A stretch of 25,632 nucleotides of DNA from Phoronis australis (Eukaryota > Phoronida > Phoronidae): assembly GCA_002633005.1 (NCBI GenBank), contig NMRA01000255.1:511689-537320 (forward strand), written 5' to 3'. The notes below the pieces were generated by a model, which searched no databases, was not told the origin of the DNA, and saw nothing but the letters and a program-made list of their open reading frames with translations. Position numbers and translations under genes: made by a program. Positions 9,060 through 19,288 of the stretch are shown in pieces; positions within the stretch are counted from its first letter, which is position 1; the number at the start of each line of letters is the position of its first letter.

Positions 9060-9810
9060 TCCCACGTCCTTGGCAACAGAAACCTCAAGAACCCCTGTCT
9101 GTTTTGGCGAGGATTCTCAACTCTTTCATAAAAGCTTCCTTGACATCTCCCCTGAACCAGTTTTCCTCTCTATCTAAAATCGTGACATCTTCCAGGGAGA
9201 AAGAGTGAAAGAGTGGTCTGTGGCGGCTAGGAAATAAAAACCGCAGAATCATAGCAGAACTGGGCCTACGATGTTGATTGATACGACTTTTCAGAGCTTG
9301 TTTGGTTTTCCCAGTGTATGCTTTCCCACACCCTGGCTCCGAGCATGAAATGCTATAAACCACATTATATTTTTTCTCTTTCGTGGTCTTATCTTTCACA
9401 TTCACCAGTTGACTCCTTATGGTGTTGATTGGTTTGAACGCAACACAAATATCGTGACCCCTCATATGAGATTTATCCTGGTCTGAGATCCCTGGCACAA
9501 AAGGTAATGTTATCCTGATGTTTCCCCCGTTGTCAGGCTGCGTGTTCTGAGACCTGTCTCCGCAATGGTTTGCCTTGTGGAATGACCACTCAGGATAGCC
9601 ATATCTCTTTAATACTGTTCTGTTGTAACCCAGTTCAACATCAATGCCCTCCTCCGTGTTGGGGATGGTTTTTGCACGATAGTCCAACGTTCTAATCACG
9701 CCCAGTTTGTGTGTCAAAGGGTGATTGGAGTCAAATGGATGATAGTAGTCCGTGTGAGTGGGTATAGGAAGCCCACTCACAGGACCAGGTTGCTTATTTT
9801 CTAAGTACAA
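9060..9810 (-). pseudogene. Penelope-like retroelement, 3' fragment with GIY-YIG endonuclease
   Basis: An open frame of 241 residues (9810-9085) covers only the end of the element protein. It starts at the reverse-transcriptase thumb (PTHTDYYHPFDSNHPLTHKL, then VIRTLDYRA and GYPEWSF). A GIY-YIG nuclease domain occupies about residues 148-235: VVY at 150-152, the zinc-type pair C155/C161, YTG at 165-167, R176, H180 and the ILDREENWF block with the likely catalytic Glu. This CCHH-type GIY-YIG after the RT is characteristic of endonuclease-bearing Penelope-like elements. The RT fingers and palm are absent (5' truncation). Near 9105 the frame shifts: the expected C-terminal FLLPRTWDRAL continues in another frame, so the open frame ends early at 9085. 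Confidence 0.88.
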
Positions 9811-9991
9811 TTACCCCGCTGTTAAATGTTGCAAAGTGAGTTCATTGATATCATTTTGTAGAAAAAGCTTTACTCTTTCTGATGAAATCATCTATTTTTT
9901 GAATGAAACCTAACCCCTGAAATTAGTCTGGGGAAGTAGACCAAAAACCGCGGTTTGGGCAGTTGTCCCTTCCTGGTTATCTCTTTCTGAT

Positions 9992-10096
9992 AGTACTACT
10001 TTGTAAGTATCTAATACTATAACATAGTACTATTTTGTAAGTATCTAATAATATAACATAGTACTACTTTGTAAGTATCTAATAATATAACATAGC
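9992..10096. repeat. 34-bp minisatellite, three units, downstream of NAT copy 1
   Basis: Units of the type agtactactttgtaagtat plus ctaataatataacat. The same array lies at the equivalent place in the other duplicate. Confidence 0.85.
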
Positions 10097-10415
10097 CTTT
10101 GTAAATATTGTAAATATCTAAATACAACTAATGCTTTCCATCGACTAACCACAAGCTAATGTTCAATGTTGATTTGAGTATACATAAACACAATCAACAA
10201 CATTGCTATCACACGCTCAATGATGGCGCGGTACGTTATTTCCAGTATTGAGATTATTACCTTCATTAATCAAGACCCATCTCTATTCTAGCTTCTAATC
10301 AAAAAGTTGATTACAATCACCATAAACAAACCCTGGCACTACCAAATTGTAATACAACAATTTTGTGTCATATTTGTGGCTTTAGTATATAGAATGCTAC
10401 CACTGACTAAATGAG

Positions 10416-10899
10416 TCAAAGCCGTGATTTGGCCAAAAACTTCAGTCCGTCACTAAGAATGCGTTCCAGATCTGACAAAGAAAAAGAAGGCAAGAATTGT
10501 TCAACAAAAGTCATCAGTTCAGCAACAGAATTCACATTACGTTTTTTGTAGGCTGTTTCTCCCATAGCTTCATACCATATTATTCCATTGCTGGTTTCTT
10601 TAAGTACGTAAGACAATCCCGGACGATGAATGACTGCTAACGCTGAGGTGTGCGCTGAACTACGACTTCTGTACACTGAGGAAGAATTTCTCATTAAGCC
10701 GTGAAACTATCTCATCCAGTGAAACCGCATCTAGATTGAAAGTATAAAAATCTATCCACTGGGCCTTTTCAACTATAATGAATAGATCTGTTTCACTTAC
10801 GAACTGTCGTCGAACATAATGATCATTTCTTGCAGTCCTCAAGACATCAATAACCTCTAGGAAACGTCCGATTTCCTCTGGAGACAGCTGCATCGCCAT
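10416..10899 (-). pseudogene. NAT: Arylamine N-acetyltransferase pseudogene, catalytic core deleted
   Basis: The start (MAMQLSPEEIGRFLEVIDV) and the C-terminal third match the second copy at 13699-14591. About 415 bp between the codons for DCKK and NYVRRQF are missing, so the catalytic Cys, His and Asp regions are all gone. Before the deletion, four bases are missing compared with copy 2 (gatgtcttgagg against gatgttagtcttgagg). At about 10675 it carries four extra bases compared with copy 2, which shifts the frame between KFFL and the SRSSAHTSAL block. It retains YTFNLD, where copy 2 has a 6-base loss; YTFNLD resembles the usual NAT sequence, so copy 1 is not simply a derivative of the present copy 2. 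It cannot encode an active enzyme. Confidence 0.9.
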
Positions 10900-11044
10900 T
10901 TTGAAGTTATCTTAGTGTAGTGGGCAAGTGCGCACAAAGCTGAATAGACCTAGCTGCGAAGCCAGATGACACAAAAAATCTCACATAAGCCTTTTTACGT
11001 GACCATTGGGTCTTACTTTTGTAACAGGGGAGCCCTGAATACGG

Positions 11045-11525
11045 TTATATAATTGAGTTATATGAGGTCTCTGGTGGACAAGCTGTACATTGCAAGTGGA
11101 ATTTTGGTATCAATGCTATCGATGCCATTGGCACTACTAGAGTTTTTATTTGTTCTCGGACGTCGACTTGAATGTCTTGAAACTTAAATGATATTCCCTC
11201 CTGTATCTTGGGCGGGAGCTCAATAGTTGACACACTGAATTTTCAGCAAGTTTTTGGCCAATGCCAGTAAAAAAGTCATTAAATGCATTTGATTTTTTAT
11301 CTTTGTCCGAAACAATATCGTTAAAAATTAGAAATTCATTTGCTACAGACTTGCCCTTGTTAGGTAAAATTGATTTTATGATTCTCCAGAGAGTTTTTCC
11401 GTTAGATTTGTTTTCATTAATAACTTGGTCGTAATACTCAGCCTTGGCCCGTTTAAGAGCATTGTTTACCTTATATTTCTAGCTTTCTTAACGATACCCC
11501 AGTCAGATGAATTTCGAGTACGCTG
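11045..11525 (-). pseudogene. CR1/Jockey-like LINE remnant (endonuclease-RT linker)
   Basis: Minus-strand translation gives SDWGIVKKARN, a frameshift, then KVNNALKRAKAEYYDQ, NGKTLWRIIKSILPNKG and NAFNDFFTGIGQKLAEN. These match the well-known linker between the endonuclease and reverse transcriptase of Jockey/CR1-type LINEs. After another frameshift come STIELPPKIQEG and FKFQDIQVDVREQIK. In a third frame follows NGIDSIDTKIPLAMY, which resembles the RT-opening GIDxIxxK motif. At least three frameshifts make it a dead fragment. Nothing recognisable of the RT palm follows. It abuts the LTR-like block at 11540. Confidence 0.72.
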
Positions 11526-11539
11526 AGCTATTCCCTTCA

Positions 11540-12292
11540 TGTAGTCTCTCTAGCGAGAGAGAGCTATGAGATTATCATTAAAGACAAGCAAGGACTAGCA
11601 TGACAGCTGTTGCCATTAAGCCGGCTTCATGTGAGTCAAACTGCCCCGATGGGGAAGCACTAAGACAACCCGGAACAACATCTAACCTAGCTGTTGCCCT
11701 TAAGCCAGCTTAACATACCCTAGAAGTAAATGACGCTGTTGCCATCCAGCCAGCGTCTCATCTCCGAGTCCACAAGAAGAAGAACACCTGCACCTTCCAA
11801 CCAGGTCCTGCCGTTCGATCCACAGTACGTCCACACCAACCACAGCAAGGACAGAAGGCGAGATCGACCGATCTAGCGAAGCTGTCCGAGGGCTTCGCTC
11901 TCATCTACTCTACTACGCCACGAGAGTTCAGTTGAAGAGTTCAAGAAATTAACACCTCCACTCTGTCACACCAAATACCAACTATTCGTGCAGTTTTCGT
12001 GCTCCTCTCGAACTTGGTTGCTAATAGTTCAGTCCTCCCTAGCTAATTGGTTGTTGCTCACATTTCGGCCCCTATACATGTAGCTACTGTGCCCGTTTCT
12101 ACACATTTAACTTAGTAGCAAATGGCCTGCTCGCGTATCAAAACTGTATAAAATCACAACGGTGAGAAATACTAACGATGGATTGCTTGTAGGTGTGAAT
12201 TAATGGGCTTATATATTCTTATTGAATAAACCTCTGTATTATTCACCAATTTTAGTTTTCAATATCACCCTCTGTCCGCACCGGGATCGTAA
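11540..12292 (+). mobile_element. Probable LTR of an LTR retrotransposon
   Basis: The block begins TGTAGTCTCTC, carries TATAAAA at 12147-12153 and AATAAA at 12225-12230, and is followed by ATCAGAGCGCC, resembling a primer-binding site of the TGGTATCAGAGC kind with its first bases lost. That order (TG start, TATA, poly(A) signal, PBS-like stretch) is what an LTR shows. I found no second LTR and no gag/pol, so it is a solo LTR or a 5' stub. The exact 3' end is uncertain by several bases. It interrupts or abuts the LINE remnant. Confidence 0.45.
11605..11755 (+). repeat. Three imperfect 22-bp units inside the LTR-like block
   Basis: Units at 11605-11626, 11689-11710 and 11734-11755 share the core GCTGTTGCC followed by AAGCC or CAGCC. 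Each begins and ends with complementary bases (agct/ggct or cgct/agcg), so each can form a short stem. Confidence 0.65.
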
Positions 12293-13109
12293 TATCAGAG
12301 CGCCTTGGTCGTAGATATTGCTCCCGTTACACTTTTATCGCAAGTGAACTAGGTCTACGAAACACTCTCTCTAAGTTATTCGCCAGCTCCCGGCAATAAC
12401 TGTCGCTTGGCAAGTTATTTATGACGATTGCCAACACTGCTCCAAAGGAAGCCTTAGTATAAGCTTCAACTGATAAAAACATAGGGGCCAATGTTGAAAC
12501 TGAAGGTTTGAGTACGAGTCCAATCTAAGAAGTCTATCTGCGTTCATTTCTCGCTGTTTACGTCTACGTTTTTCATGTTTATAGGTTTAGGTGACAATTT
12601 TTGAATTCCGCCTCATGTACGACAAAACTTTCTCAATAGGGGACTTTTCATACCGACGCTGAAAGCGACATCTGACGGATCCAGGCTCAGATTTGGTGGA
12701 AAATTCGCCGCTGCATATGGTGGCTCATTAATTAAAAAAAGAGGAAAAGATACCATCGTCAACAGCCCCCCCCCCCAACCTCTCTGTTTAAGTTTCACTA
12801 ATTTACTTTTATTAGCTTTTTGACAAAGACAGAGATCGAAATTCTACCACTTATCAGTTGAAGCCAACGACCACGCAGCCCCATTTTATCCATCGCAGTA
12901 GGAAATTTATGGAGATGACGTCCTTCACCTGTAGATATTTCAAGAGGTCCACAGATATTGTAAGCAAGCGGACTTCATAAACTTGGTTCGTTGAAATGGC
13001 TGCACTTGCAAAAACATCTCACATTTTAAAATTCTGGGCTCAACGTACTTCAAAGATTTAAAGTTGGGTCATTAACCCAAATTGACGGTTTCCTGTGCCT
13101 TAGATGGGT
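12293..13109. other. Non-coding stretch, possibly retroelement leader at its start
   Basis: Nothing coding was recognised. There is a run of C at about 12766-12777 and a region near 12660-12730 that resembles dispersed repeat sequence. The first few hundred bases could be the 5' leader of the LTR element, without gag. Confidence 0.4.
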
Positions 13110-13275
13110 TTAATGTTGCAAAGTGAGTTTATTGATATCATTTTGTAGAAAGGCTTTACTCTTTCTGATGAAATCATCTATTTTTTTAATGAAACCTAAC
13201 CTCTGAAATTAGTCTGGGGAAGTAGACCAAAAACCGCGGTTTGGGTAGTTGTCCCTTCCTGGTTATCTCTTCCTG

Positions 13276-13380
13276 ATAGTCTACTTTGTAAGTATCCAAT
13301 AATATAACACAGTACTACTTTGTAAGTATCTAATAATATAACATAGTTACTTTGTAAGTATCTAATAATATAACATAGTC
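13276..13380. repeat. 34-bp minisatellite, three units, downstream of NAT copy 2
   Basis: Same unit and same number as at 9992-10096, with small deletions in individual units. Confidence 0.85.
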
Positions 13381-13698
13381 TTTGTAAATATTGTAAATAT
13401 CTAAATACAACTAATGCTTTCCATCGGCAAACCACAAGCTAATGTTCAATGTTGATTTGAGTATACATAAACACAATCAACAACATTGCTATCACACGCT
13501 CAATGATGGCGTGGTACGTTATTTCCAGTATTGAGATTATTACCTCCATTGATCAAGACCCATCTCTATTCTAGCTTCTAATCAAAAAGTTGATTACAAT
13601 CACCATAAACAAACCCTGGCACTACCAAATTGTAATACAACAATTTTGTGTCATATTTGGGGATTTAGTATATAGAATGCTACCACTGACTAAATGAG

Positions 13699-14591
13699 TC
13701 AAAGCCGTGATTTGGCCAAAAACTTCAGTCCGTCACTAAGAATGCGTTCCAGATCTGACAAAGAAAAAGAAGGCAAGAATTGTTCAACAAAAGTCATCAG
13801 TTCAGCAACAGAATTCACATTACGTTTTCTGTAGGCTGTTTCTCCCATAGCTTCATACAATATTATTCCATTGCTGGTTTCTTTAAGTACGTAAGACAAT
13901 CCCGGAGGATGAATGACTGCTAACGCTGAGGTGTGCGCTGAACTACGACTTCTGTACAGGAAGAATTTCTCATTAAGCCGTGAAACTATCTCATCCAGTG
14001 AAACCGCACCTAGATAAAAATCTGTCCACTGGGCCTTTTCAACTGTAATAAATGGATCCGTTTCACTTATGAACTGTCGTCGAACATAATTATCACCCGC
14101 TTTGGCAAATTTGCACAACATATTTTTATGCTGAAAACATAGGGATTCCACCTCAAAATCCAAAGGGAATGCATCAAGAGCTGGCTGTGCAATTCCTACA
14201 TCCACCAAAAAGGAGTCTCCCTCCTCATGTAGATCTTTAACAATAACAATCACATGTAGTGGATACGTGTTGATTATTAAGCGCGCGCTAAACTCAAGTA
14301 GGTATGGAAACCTAAACCTGCCAGCAGCGCAGACATGAAGGTATGCAGCTCATAACAAAAACCGCATCGTCGGCTCATAAGTTTCTCTTTGATATCATCC
14401 CAACTTGGAGTACGTCTCAGATTCTTAGGAATCATTAAAAGATTAAAACTGGTATACGGGATGTGGTGACTAAATGCTGTAATAATACGTTTCAAAAAAG
14501 CAGCCTTGTGCAGTTTCTTGCAGTCCTCAAGACTAACATCAATAACCGCTAGGAAACGTCCGATTTCCTCTGGAGACAGCTGCATCGCCAT
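13699..14591 (-). pseudogene. NAT: Arylamine N-acetyltransferase-like gene with one frameshift
   Basis: NATs transfer acetyl from acetyl-CoA to arylamines through a Cys-His-Asp triad in the cytosol. The reading frame is intronless and would give about 296 residues, the usual NAT length. The first segment (14591-14277) has HHIPYTSFN (IPFEN region) and SRRCGFCYE with the probable catalytic C79. The second (from about 14280 to 13699) has LHVIVIVKD (His codon at 14254-14256), FLVDVG (Asp), PLDFEVES and a C-terminal domain with SLDEIVSRLNEKFF. A one-base loss or two-base gain at about 14280-14310 separates them. The canonical RGGxC motif reads RCGFC, with Cys replacing the first Gly. A 6-base in-frame loss removes TFN-type residues kept in copy 1. 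It could be a young pseudogene, or a live gene with a sequencing error. Confidence 0.85.
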
Positions 14592-14594
14592 TTT

Positions 14595-15230
14595 CGGCTG
14601 CTATTAGAACCGTCATGTACCATTGTAGGGTTAGTGTTGCACTAACAATGTTCTTTTTTGGCATAGTAGCCAGAGTCTAACCACAAGCGCTCGCATGAAG
14701 ATTGGCATATCCAGCCGTTAGATTTGGATACAAGTGTCCGGCGTCAATCTTCACGCCTTGTGTGCTCGTGATTAGACTCTTGATCTCATACTGTTCCTTA
14801 CTGAGATTACATGTGGCATATGGGCTTTGGTTGAACTGATAGTTTGTTATTGCTTAAGACCTGACGCAATAACCTGGCTTGACCAGGCGAGTCAAAGTGC
14901 AGCAAACATGGCTTTGAGCAATAACAAAATTTGAGTTCTTTCCGAGTCCACTAAGGAATAAGTTGAGACAGGTATGTACACGGGACTGGGAATTTTCCTC
15001 TTTCAAGAGGATTTCCTTTTTTTGTTTTGATTTCCTCTCACTTGAGTTCCAGCTTCCTCTTTTTATAATTTTTTATACTTGTTTCATGCAAAAATATTTA
15101 TTTCAGTTATATTTTACTACACAAAAAATATTTCTATCACACAAGCCTATTTATTTGTGGAACGATACATCATCTGGAAATTTTTCCTCTTTTTGTCACT
15201 AGTCATTCCAATCCCTGTGTGAAGTGGTAA
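14595..15230. other. Non-coding stretch rich in inverted repeats
   Basis: This lies upstream of NAT copy 2 and would include its promoter. It holds a GTTAGTG/CACTAAC hairpin (about 14630-14646), the 14673-14779 inverted repeat, GTTATTGC/GCAATAAC (about 14848-14874) and CCTGG/CCAGG just after it. The last 250 bp are T-rich. No gene was recognised. Confidence 0.5.
14673..14779. repeat. Inverted repeat with ~33-bp imperfect arms
   Basis: Arms 14673-14704 and 14745-14779 share GAGTCTAAxCACxAGC near the outer ends and TGAAGATTG at the inner ends, with small indels; the loop is about 40 bases. It could be a small fold-back element. Confidence 0.65.
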
Positions 15231-15323
15231 GTTGTTCAAGTCAAAAGTTGTTCTTTTTCACAGAAGACCCGTTCGTAGCAGCTTTAATGAATTTGAATAC
15301 GAAGTGAATCTGGAAGCCACAAG

Positions 15324-15523
15324 ACACCAACTGAGAAGCACATTCTATGGAAATCAACAAATGTGCTTGTACTTTCCAAGATGTTTAACCCACATTGTTA
15401 GGGATTGGGATAGGAATCATTTCACCCTCCTTAGGTTTTCAGAGTACCCTCCTAAAACTATTCCAAGGGGGTACTCCCATAGGTTTACACAGAACATGAC
15501 ACTCAGCAAGGTGATTTTCTCAA
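15324..15523. repeat. Third, dispersed copy of a ~200-bp segment
   Basis: Matches 1694-1895 and 3342-3542 from ACACCAACTGAGAAGCACATTC to TTCTCAAACAATTT, with different sequence on both sides. It lies in a frame open for 125 codons (15232-15609) that shows no known domain. Against 3342-3542 there is a 3-base in-frame indel and a mix of silent and replacement changes. I treat it as a dispersed repeat, not a gene. Confidence 0.7.
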
Positions 15524-15800
15524 ACAATTTCTCTACAAAATGGTGCTTAAAAAATCCCTACCAAAGCAAACGTTTTCCGATCTCTGAGCCGGCTTCTTCA
15601 AGCTTTTAAGCATGGACAGCTCTCTTTTTCACCTATTAAAATAAGGGGAAAGACAGCTGCCTGACAGGATCAAGCTGGTAGCATTAACCCTTATAAAAAG
15701 GTTGTGCATTTGGAACATTAGGCTGTAGTTTCGTTGAACTCCAAACCCCGGACCAAAAACCTTTGTTAGTTTGAGTGTCAATATGTTTTTAGCCTGGCAT

Positions 15801-16146
15801 GACGGCGTTCTGACTTTACCAGACGTAGAGGGTTGTGAGCGTGTGATAACATCTAGCTTCTTTGTTAACTGCCAAGCACAGTCTTTTATCTGGTAAGACA
15901 ACAGGCAGGCCAATTTTCTACCAGGCTTATTACAGACCACGTGTGAACACAGTCAAACCCAGACCTTTCGGAAAGAATATAGGTTGTCATAACTTCGGTT
16001 GTAGTTTGGCGATTTTGGCGATTCAAAACCTAATGATCAGCATTTGACGAGGAATTCAGAAATGATATTGATTTATGTTCAAAACAACGTAACTTTTTTT
16101 TTTAACAACACAGCTAAATACGATCTTATTGGCGATTAGAGCAATT
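15801..16146. repeat. Dispersed repeat, copy 1 (pair with 19678-20062)
   Basis: Shares long blocks with the second copy, including GAGCGTGTGATAACATCTAG, ACAGACCACGTGTGAACACA and GATTAGAGCAATT, at roughly 75-85% identity with several indels. No coding signature. Confidence 0.75.
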
Positions 16147-17550
16147 GCCTGGCTTCGCTTCTCGCGCCAAATTTCGTTCTCGATCGCCTTCCGGTCGTTC
16201 TCGATCACGGGTTGACCGGGGTGTTACAGAAGTCTTTCAGTTTGTGCGCTTTAAAAATCCAAAAATGCCTTGTAAACTTTCATTGGCTAATCAATATTTC
16301 TCAGTTGTGCTGAAACACGGAACTTAGGGTCAGTGCTCAACCAATCATTGACTAGGCCTACTGCCTATACGGCAGGTTTCAGTTTTAGCCACGCGCTCAT
16401 TAGTACCTTGACGTCATGGTAAACTGACTCACGTATTTCACACTGGGTCGGCGAATTGACCCATAGCAGTATTTTCTAAACATGTACGTTGCCAAAGGGC
16501 TCGGTTATAGCCGTTGAATTGTGCAGCCAGTTGAAGCAATGACCGAAATAAATACACTGTAGTAATATATATAGCACATTGTGTCTGAAGTCAGTGGTGA
16601 GGGGAAACTAGGAACCAATATTGATTCCTAGGGTGAAACCAAAGAGAAATAGCTGCCATTCGCTTGGTTGTTAAGATCGCTGCGCCTAGCGGTAATCTGT
16701 TGTACGTTGCCCGCCCTGATGTATGTTATGCAACTAGGCTGAAAAATAGGAAGCTATCAAACAAAATTAATTATTAACGCCTTTGGATTTTCCGACATGT
16801 CAGTCAAGTTATTTAACAGGGATATGTTTAGTGCAAATAAGGTTGAGAATTAGAAAGCCAGCAAACAAAAGTAATTATTAACCGACATTGGATTATGCAG
16901 ACATGTCAATCAAGCTATTGCAATCAGGGCGAGCGAAAATGTTAACACTACCACAGTCTTTCATCTTGACCCGGCTGCTACAAATATTAGTTACAGAAAG
17001 GTGCCTTTGAATGAGCTTCGTGCCGTACCTATAGTAGAGATCAACAATTTACGGAGTACGAATTTAAAAAATTGCTTGCGGGATACAAAAGCAAATGACG
17101 TACCTCACTAGACATTCACTTAACAATCCTCGTCCAGGTATATTTGACAGAATAAATAATACAAACCCGAAGTAAAATAAATTGATCTTCCTAACACTAT
17201 ATTACTTGGTTAATTTAACGAACAATCAAATTTGAAAATTTGAAACTTGAATTATTATGAGGGTGACAGCACATGTGACTTACGGAAATTCGTGTAATTT
17301 GATATTCTTTGTACCAGGCCAACCGTGGCCACCAATAAAACTTCATGCAGTTTAAACGTAACCGCAGTTTTTCCTCATCTGTCAACTGTTACAAAAAGTG
17401 AAGATTTCCGGCAGCGACCGACGCGTGTCAAAGTGCAGTGCAATAATAGTGCCAACAACGATCACTTAGCTCCTTGAATCGATCAAATAACTGAATGAAG
17501 CTCCGCAATTGGTGTGAATGAGCTAGAAATTTAGGATGAGTTCAACTTAA
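16147..17550. other. Non-coding stretch, no recognised gene
   Basis: Contains a CTAGGAA/TTCCTAG inverted pair near 16608-16631 and the ~78-bp tandem repeat described separately. Otherwise AT-rich and featureless. Confidence 0.45.
16736..16919. repeat. Imperfect tandem duplication of ~78 bp
   Basis: 16736-16813 and 16840-16919 align at about 80%, sharing GACATGTCA, TAATTATTAAC and TCAAG blocks, with a 26-bp spacer. Confidence 0.7.
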
Positions 17551-17640
17551 AATATTGGATATGACAGACGGGAACTCGTGGTCGATAGCCTTTGAGTTGT
17601 CGATGACATATCACCAGAAACCTGTCGAAAAGAACTTGGG

Positions 17641-17928
17641 CTACCTTCCGCAGACTGGAAGCATGAGTCTCGACAGAAATGACAAAGACCATGCTTCAGT
17701 GGACTTAACAACGATAACTACTGTTAGTGTTGCGTTTGATGCACGGAATCCACTCAAGTCATGTGGAGACACCATCGGCCATGTGCTGGCGACATCTAGC
17801 GGCAAAGCTGGCCTCGATCGAATAGTTACATAAATGTAAGCTACGACACTGAGCAAAATTAAGAAGGCTGCATCGCGTTGGTTAACAAAGACGGGTGAGT
17901 ACAAAACAAAGTAGCCCGTAAAATCCAT
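17641..17928 (-). other. Weak candidate membrane-protein exon
   Basis: A 95-codon open frame from an ATG at 17928 has one hydrophobic stretch (FLILLSVVAYIYVTI) followed by basic and Pro-rich residues, RSRPALPLDV. A possible splice acceptor (gatgcag) lies just before the hydrophobic stretch and a possible donor (GGAAG|GTAG) at the end. No family can be named securely. The opposite strand is also open for 92 codons here, so chance is a real alternative. Confidence 0.18.
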
Positions 17929-18882
17929 CGAAGTTAGGGTTACTCTACGGAAACAGGCTTGGAGTTTTGGAGTTTGAGGCTCGAACCCTCTTTTCTGGAT
18001 CCGGAAACTGCTAGAAATTCAAATGCTTTCTGCTGAAAACGTGGATCCAATCAAGTAGTTTCGAATGCCAGCTACATAACACATACGTCTGGACTTAGAC
18101 TATGATTTTAGTCACAGTGTAAAAGTATACTTTTGTAGGTCCTTGGTGTCAAGAATTTCCACACACATGTTTGCACTCATGACTGAGCCTTTGTGTCCGG
18201 CAGTGATCTGTGTTGTTATTGCGACCCTGTCGTCCATTTATAACACAATGCGGTAGTCCAATAAAGGCGTTTGAAAGGTTTCCATATTGCTCGGGTGTAT
18301 TCCGTATTGACACCGCTTTCCCAAGTGAACTTTTGTCACGGCGTCTGTGCGGGACTCGGCATCGTCCGGCCGCGTTGCTGGGATCTGAACAGGGAGACTA
18401 TAGGTTAACGTGAGTACGCCGCAAATTAACCGAACACATGATTACACGGCTGGGCTTACACTCAGTCTTCCGGGTGACCTCTGACGCCACGAAATCCATA
18501 CTATTAGTACAGTGTTGAGTCTATTTTTCAACTACGATGCGTAACCGTGTACCACAAGCATTGATATCTTTTACGGATATCCCTGTCGATTCGCTGTAAG
18601 TTGGCCCTGTGTGCGGTTGTAGTTGTAGTTAAGATTCTATGTCACCCAGTTCACGAGGAATGAACGCCGTTAATGAAAAAACACCCGACTTGCGTTCCGT
18701 AGTTCACTTAAGTAAAATCTTCTGGTCGTTGCCGGAAACATTAGCCTGTCAGTGTTACCTCTTCACCCCACTGTTGCTGGCAGTGGACCTTGGGCGCTGA
18801 GTGCGCAGCACAAGCTGTAAAATGGGTTTCGTGAGTACCTTGGCCTGGCAATGTTTTTTTGAACTGACCTTCCCCCTCATGC
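17929..18882. other. Non-coding stretch, no recognised gene
   Basis: Short open frames are present on both strands but none has recognisable domains or convincing start context. Confidence 0.45.
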
Positions 18883-19288
18883 ATCGTGGCGTACTTGTCA
18901 AATGTAAAAAGTCCCCGACTTAAAGTTGAACATTTTCGTGTAGTTTGACATTGCATGTGATGACAGAGTTCATGTGCATCGTGTCATCATTGCTAAAAAT
19001 AATGTCTCAGTCGCTCAGTCATACTAATATGCACATTTATTGTTGGTCAAATTAAAAAAGAAAAAAGATCATAGTATCGTGGCGTGCTTATCAATTGTAA
19101 AAAGTCCCCGACTTAAAGTTGAACATTTTCGTGTAGTTTGCCATTGCATGTAGTGGAAATGACAGAGTTCATGTGCATCGCGTTATTTTTGCTAACAAAT
19201 AATCATCTCAGTCGCTCAGACTCTCAGTCGCTAATATGCACATTTATTGTTGGTCAAATTAAAAAAGAAAAAAAAACAAAAGATCACA
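18883..19288. repeat. Tandem duplication of ~190-210 bp
   Basis: 18883-19075 and 19076-19288 both run from ATCGTGGCGT through AAAAAGTCCCCGACTTAAAG and TGACAGAGTTCATGTGCATC to an A-rich end with AAAGATCA. They differ by scattered changes, an extra CTCAGTCG unit and a longer A-run in the second. Confidence 0.88.

Larger units (their letters stand above)
9823..10902. repeat. Segmental duplication, copy 1 (contains the NAT pseudogene)
   Basis: Aligns with 13110-14594, apart from a ~415-bp internal loss inside the gene. Homology starts just beyond the truncated edge of the Penelope fragment and stops four bases upstream of the NAT start codon. Sequences outside both edges are unrelated. Confidence 0.85.
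13110..14594. repeat. Segmental duplication, copy 2 (contains the fuller NAT copy)
   Basis: Counterpart of 9823-10902, displaced by about 3.29 kb in the same orientation. The LINE and LTR fragments lie between the copies. Confidence 0.85.

Noticed and set aside
17970-17990. Possible tRNA or SINE B-box (GGTTCGAGCC on the minus strand)
   Set aside because: No matching A-box at the right distance, no T-stem pairing and no cloverleaf.
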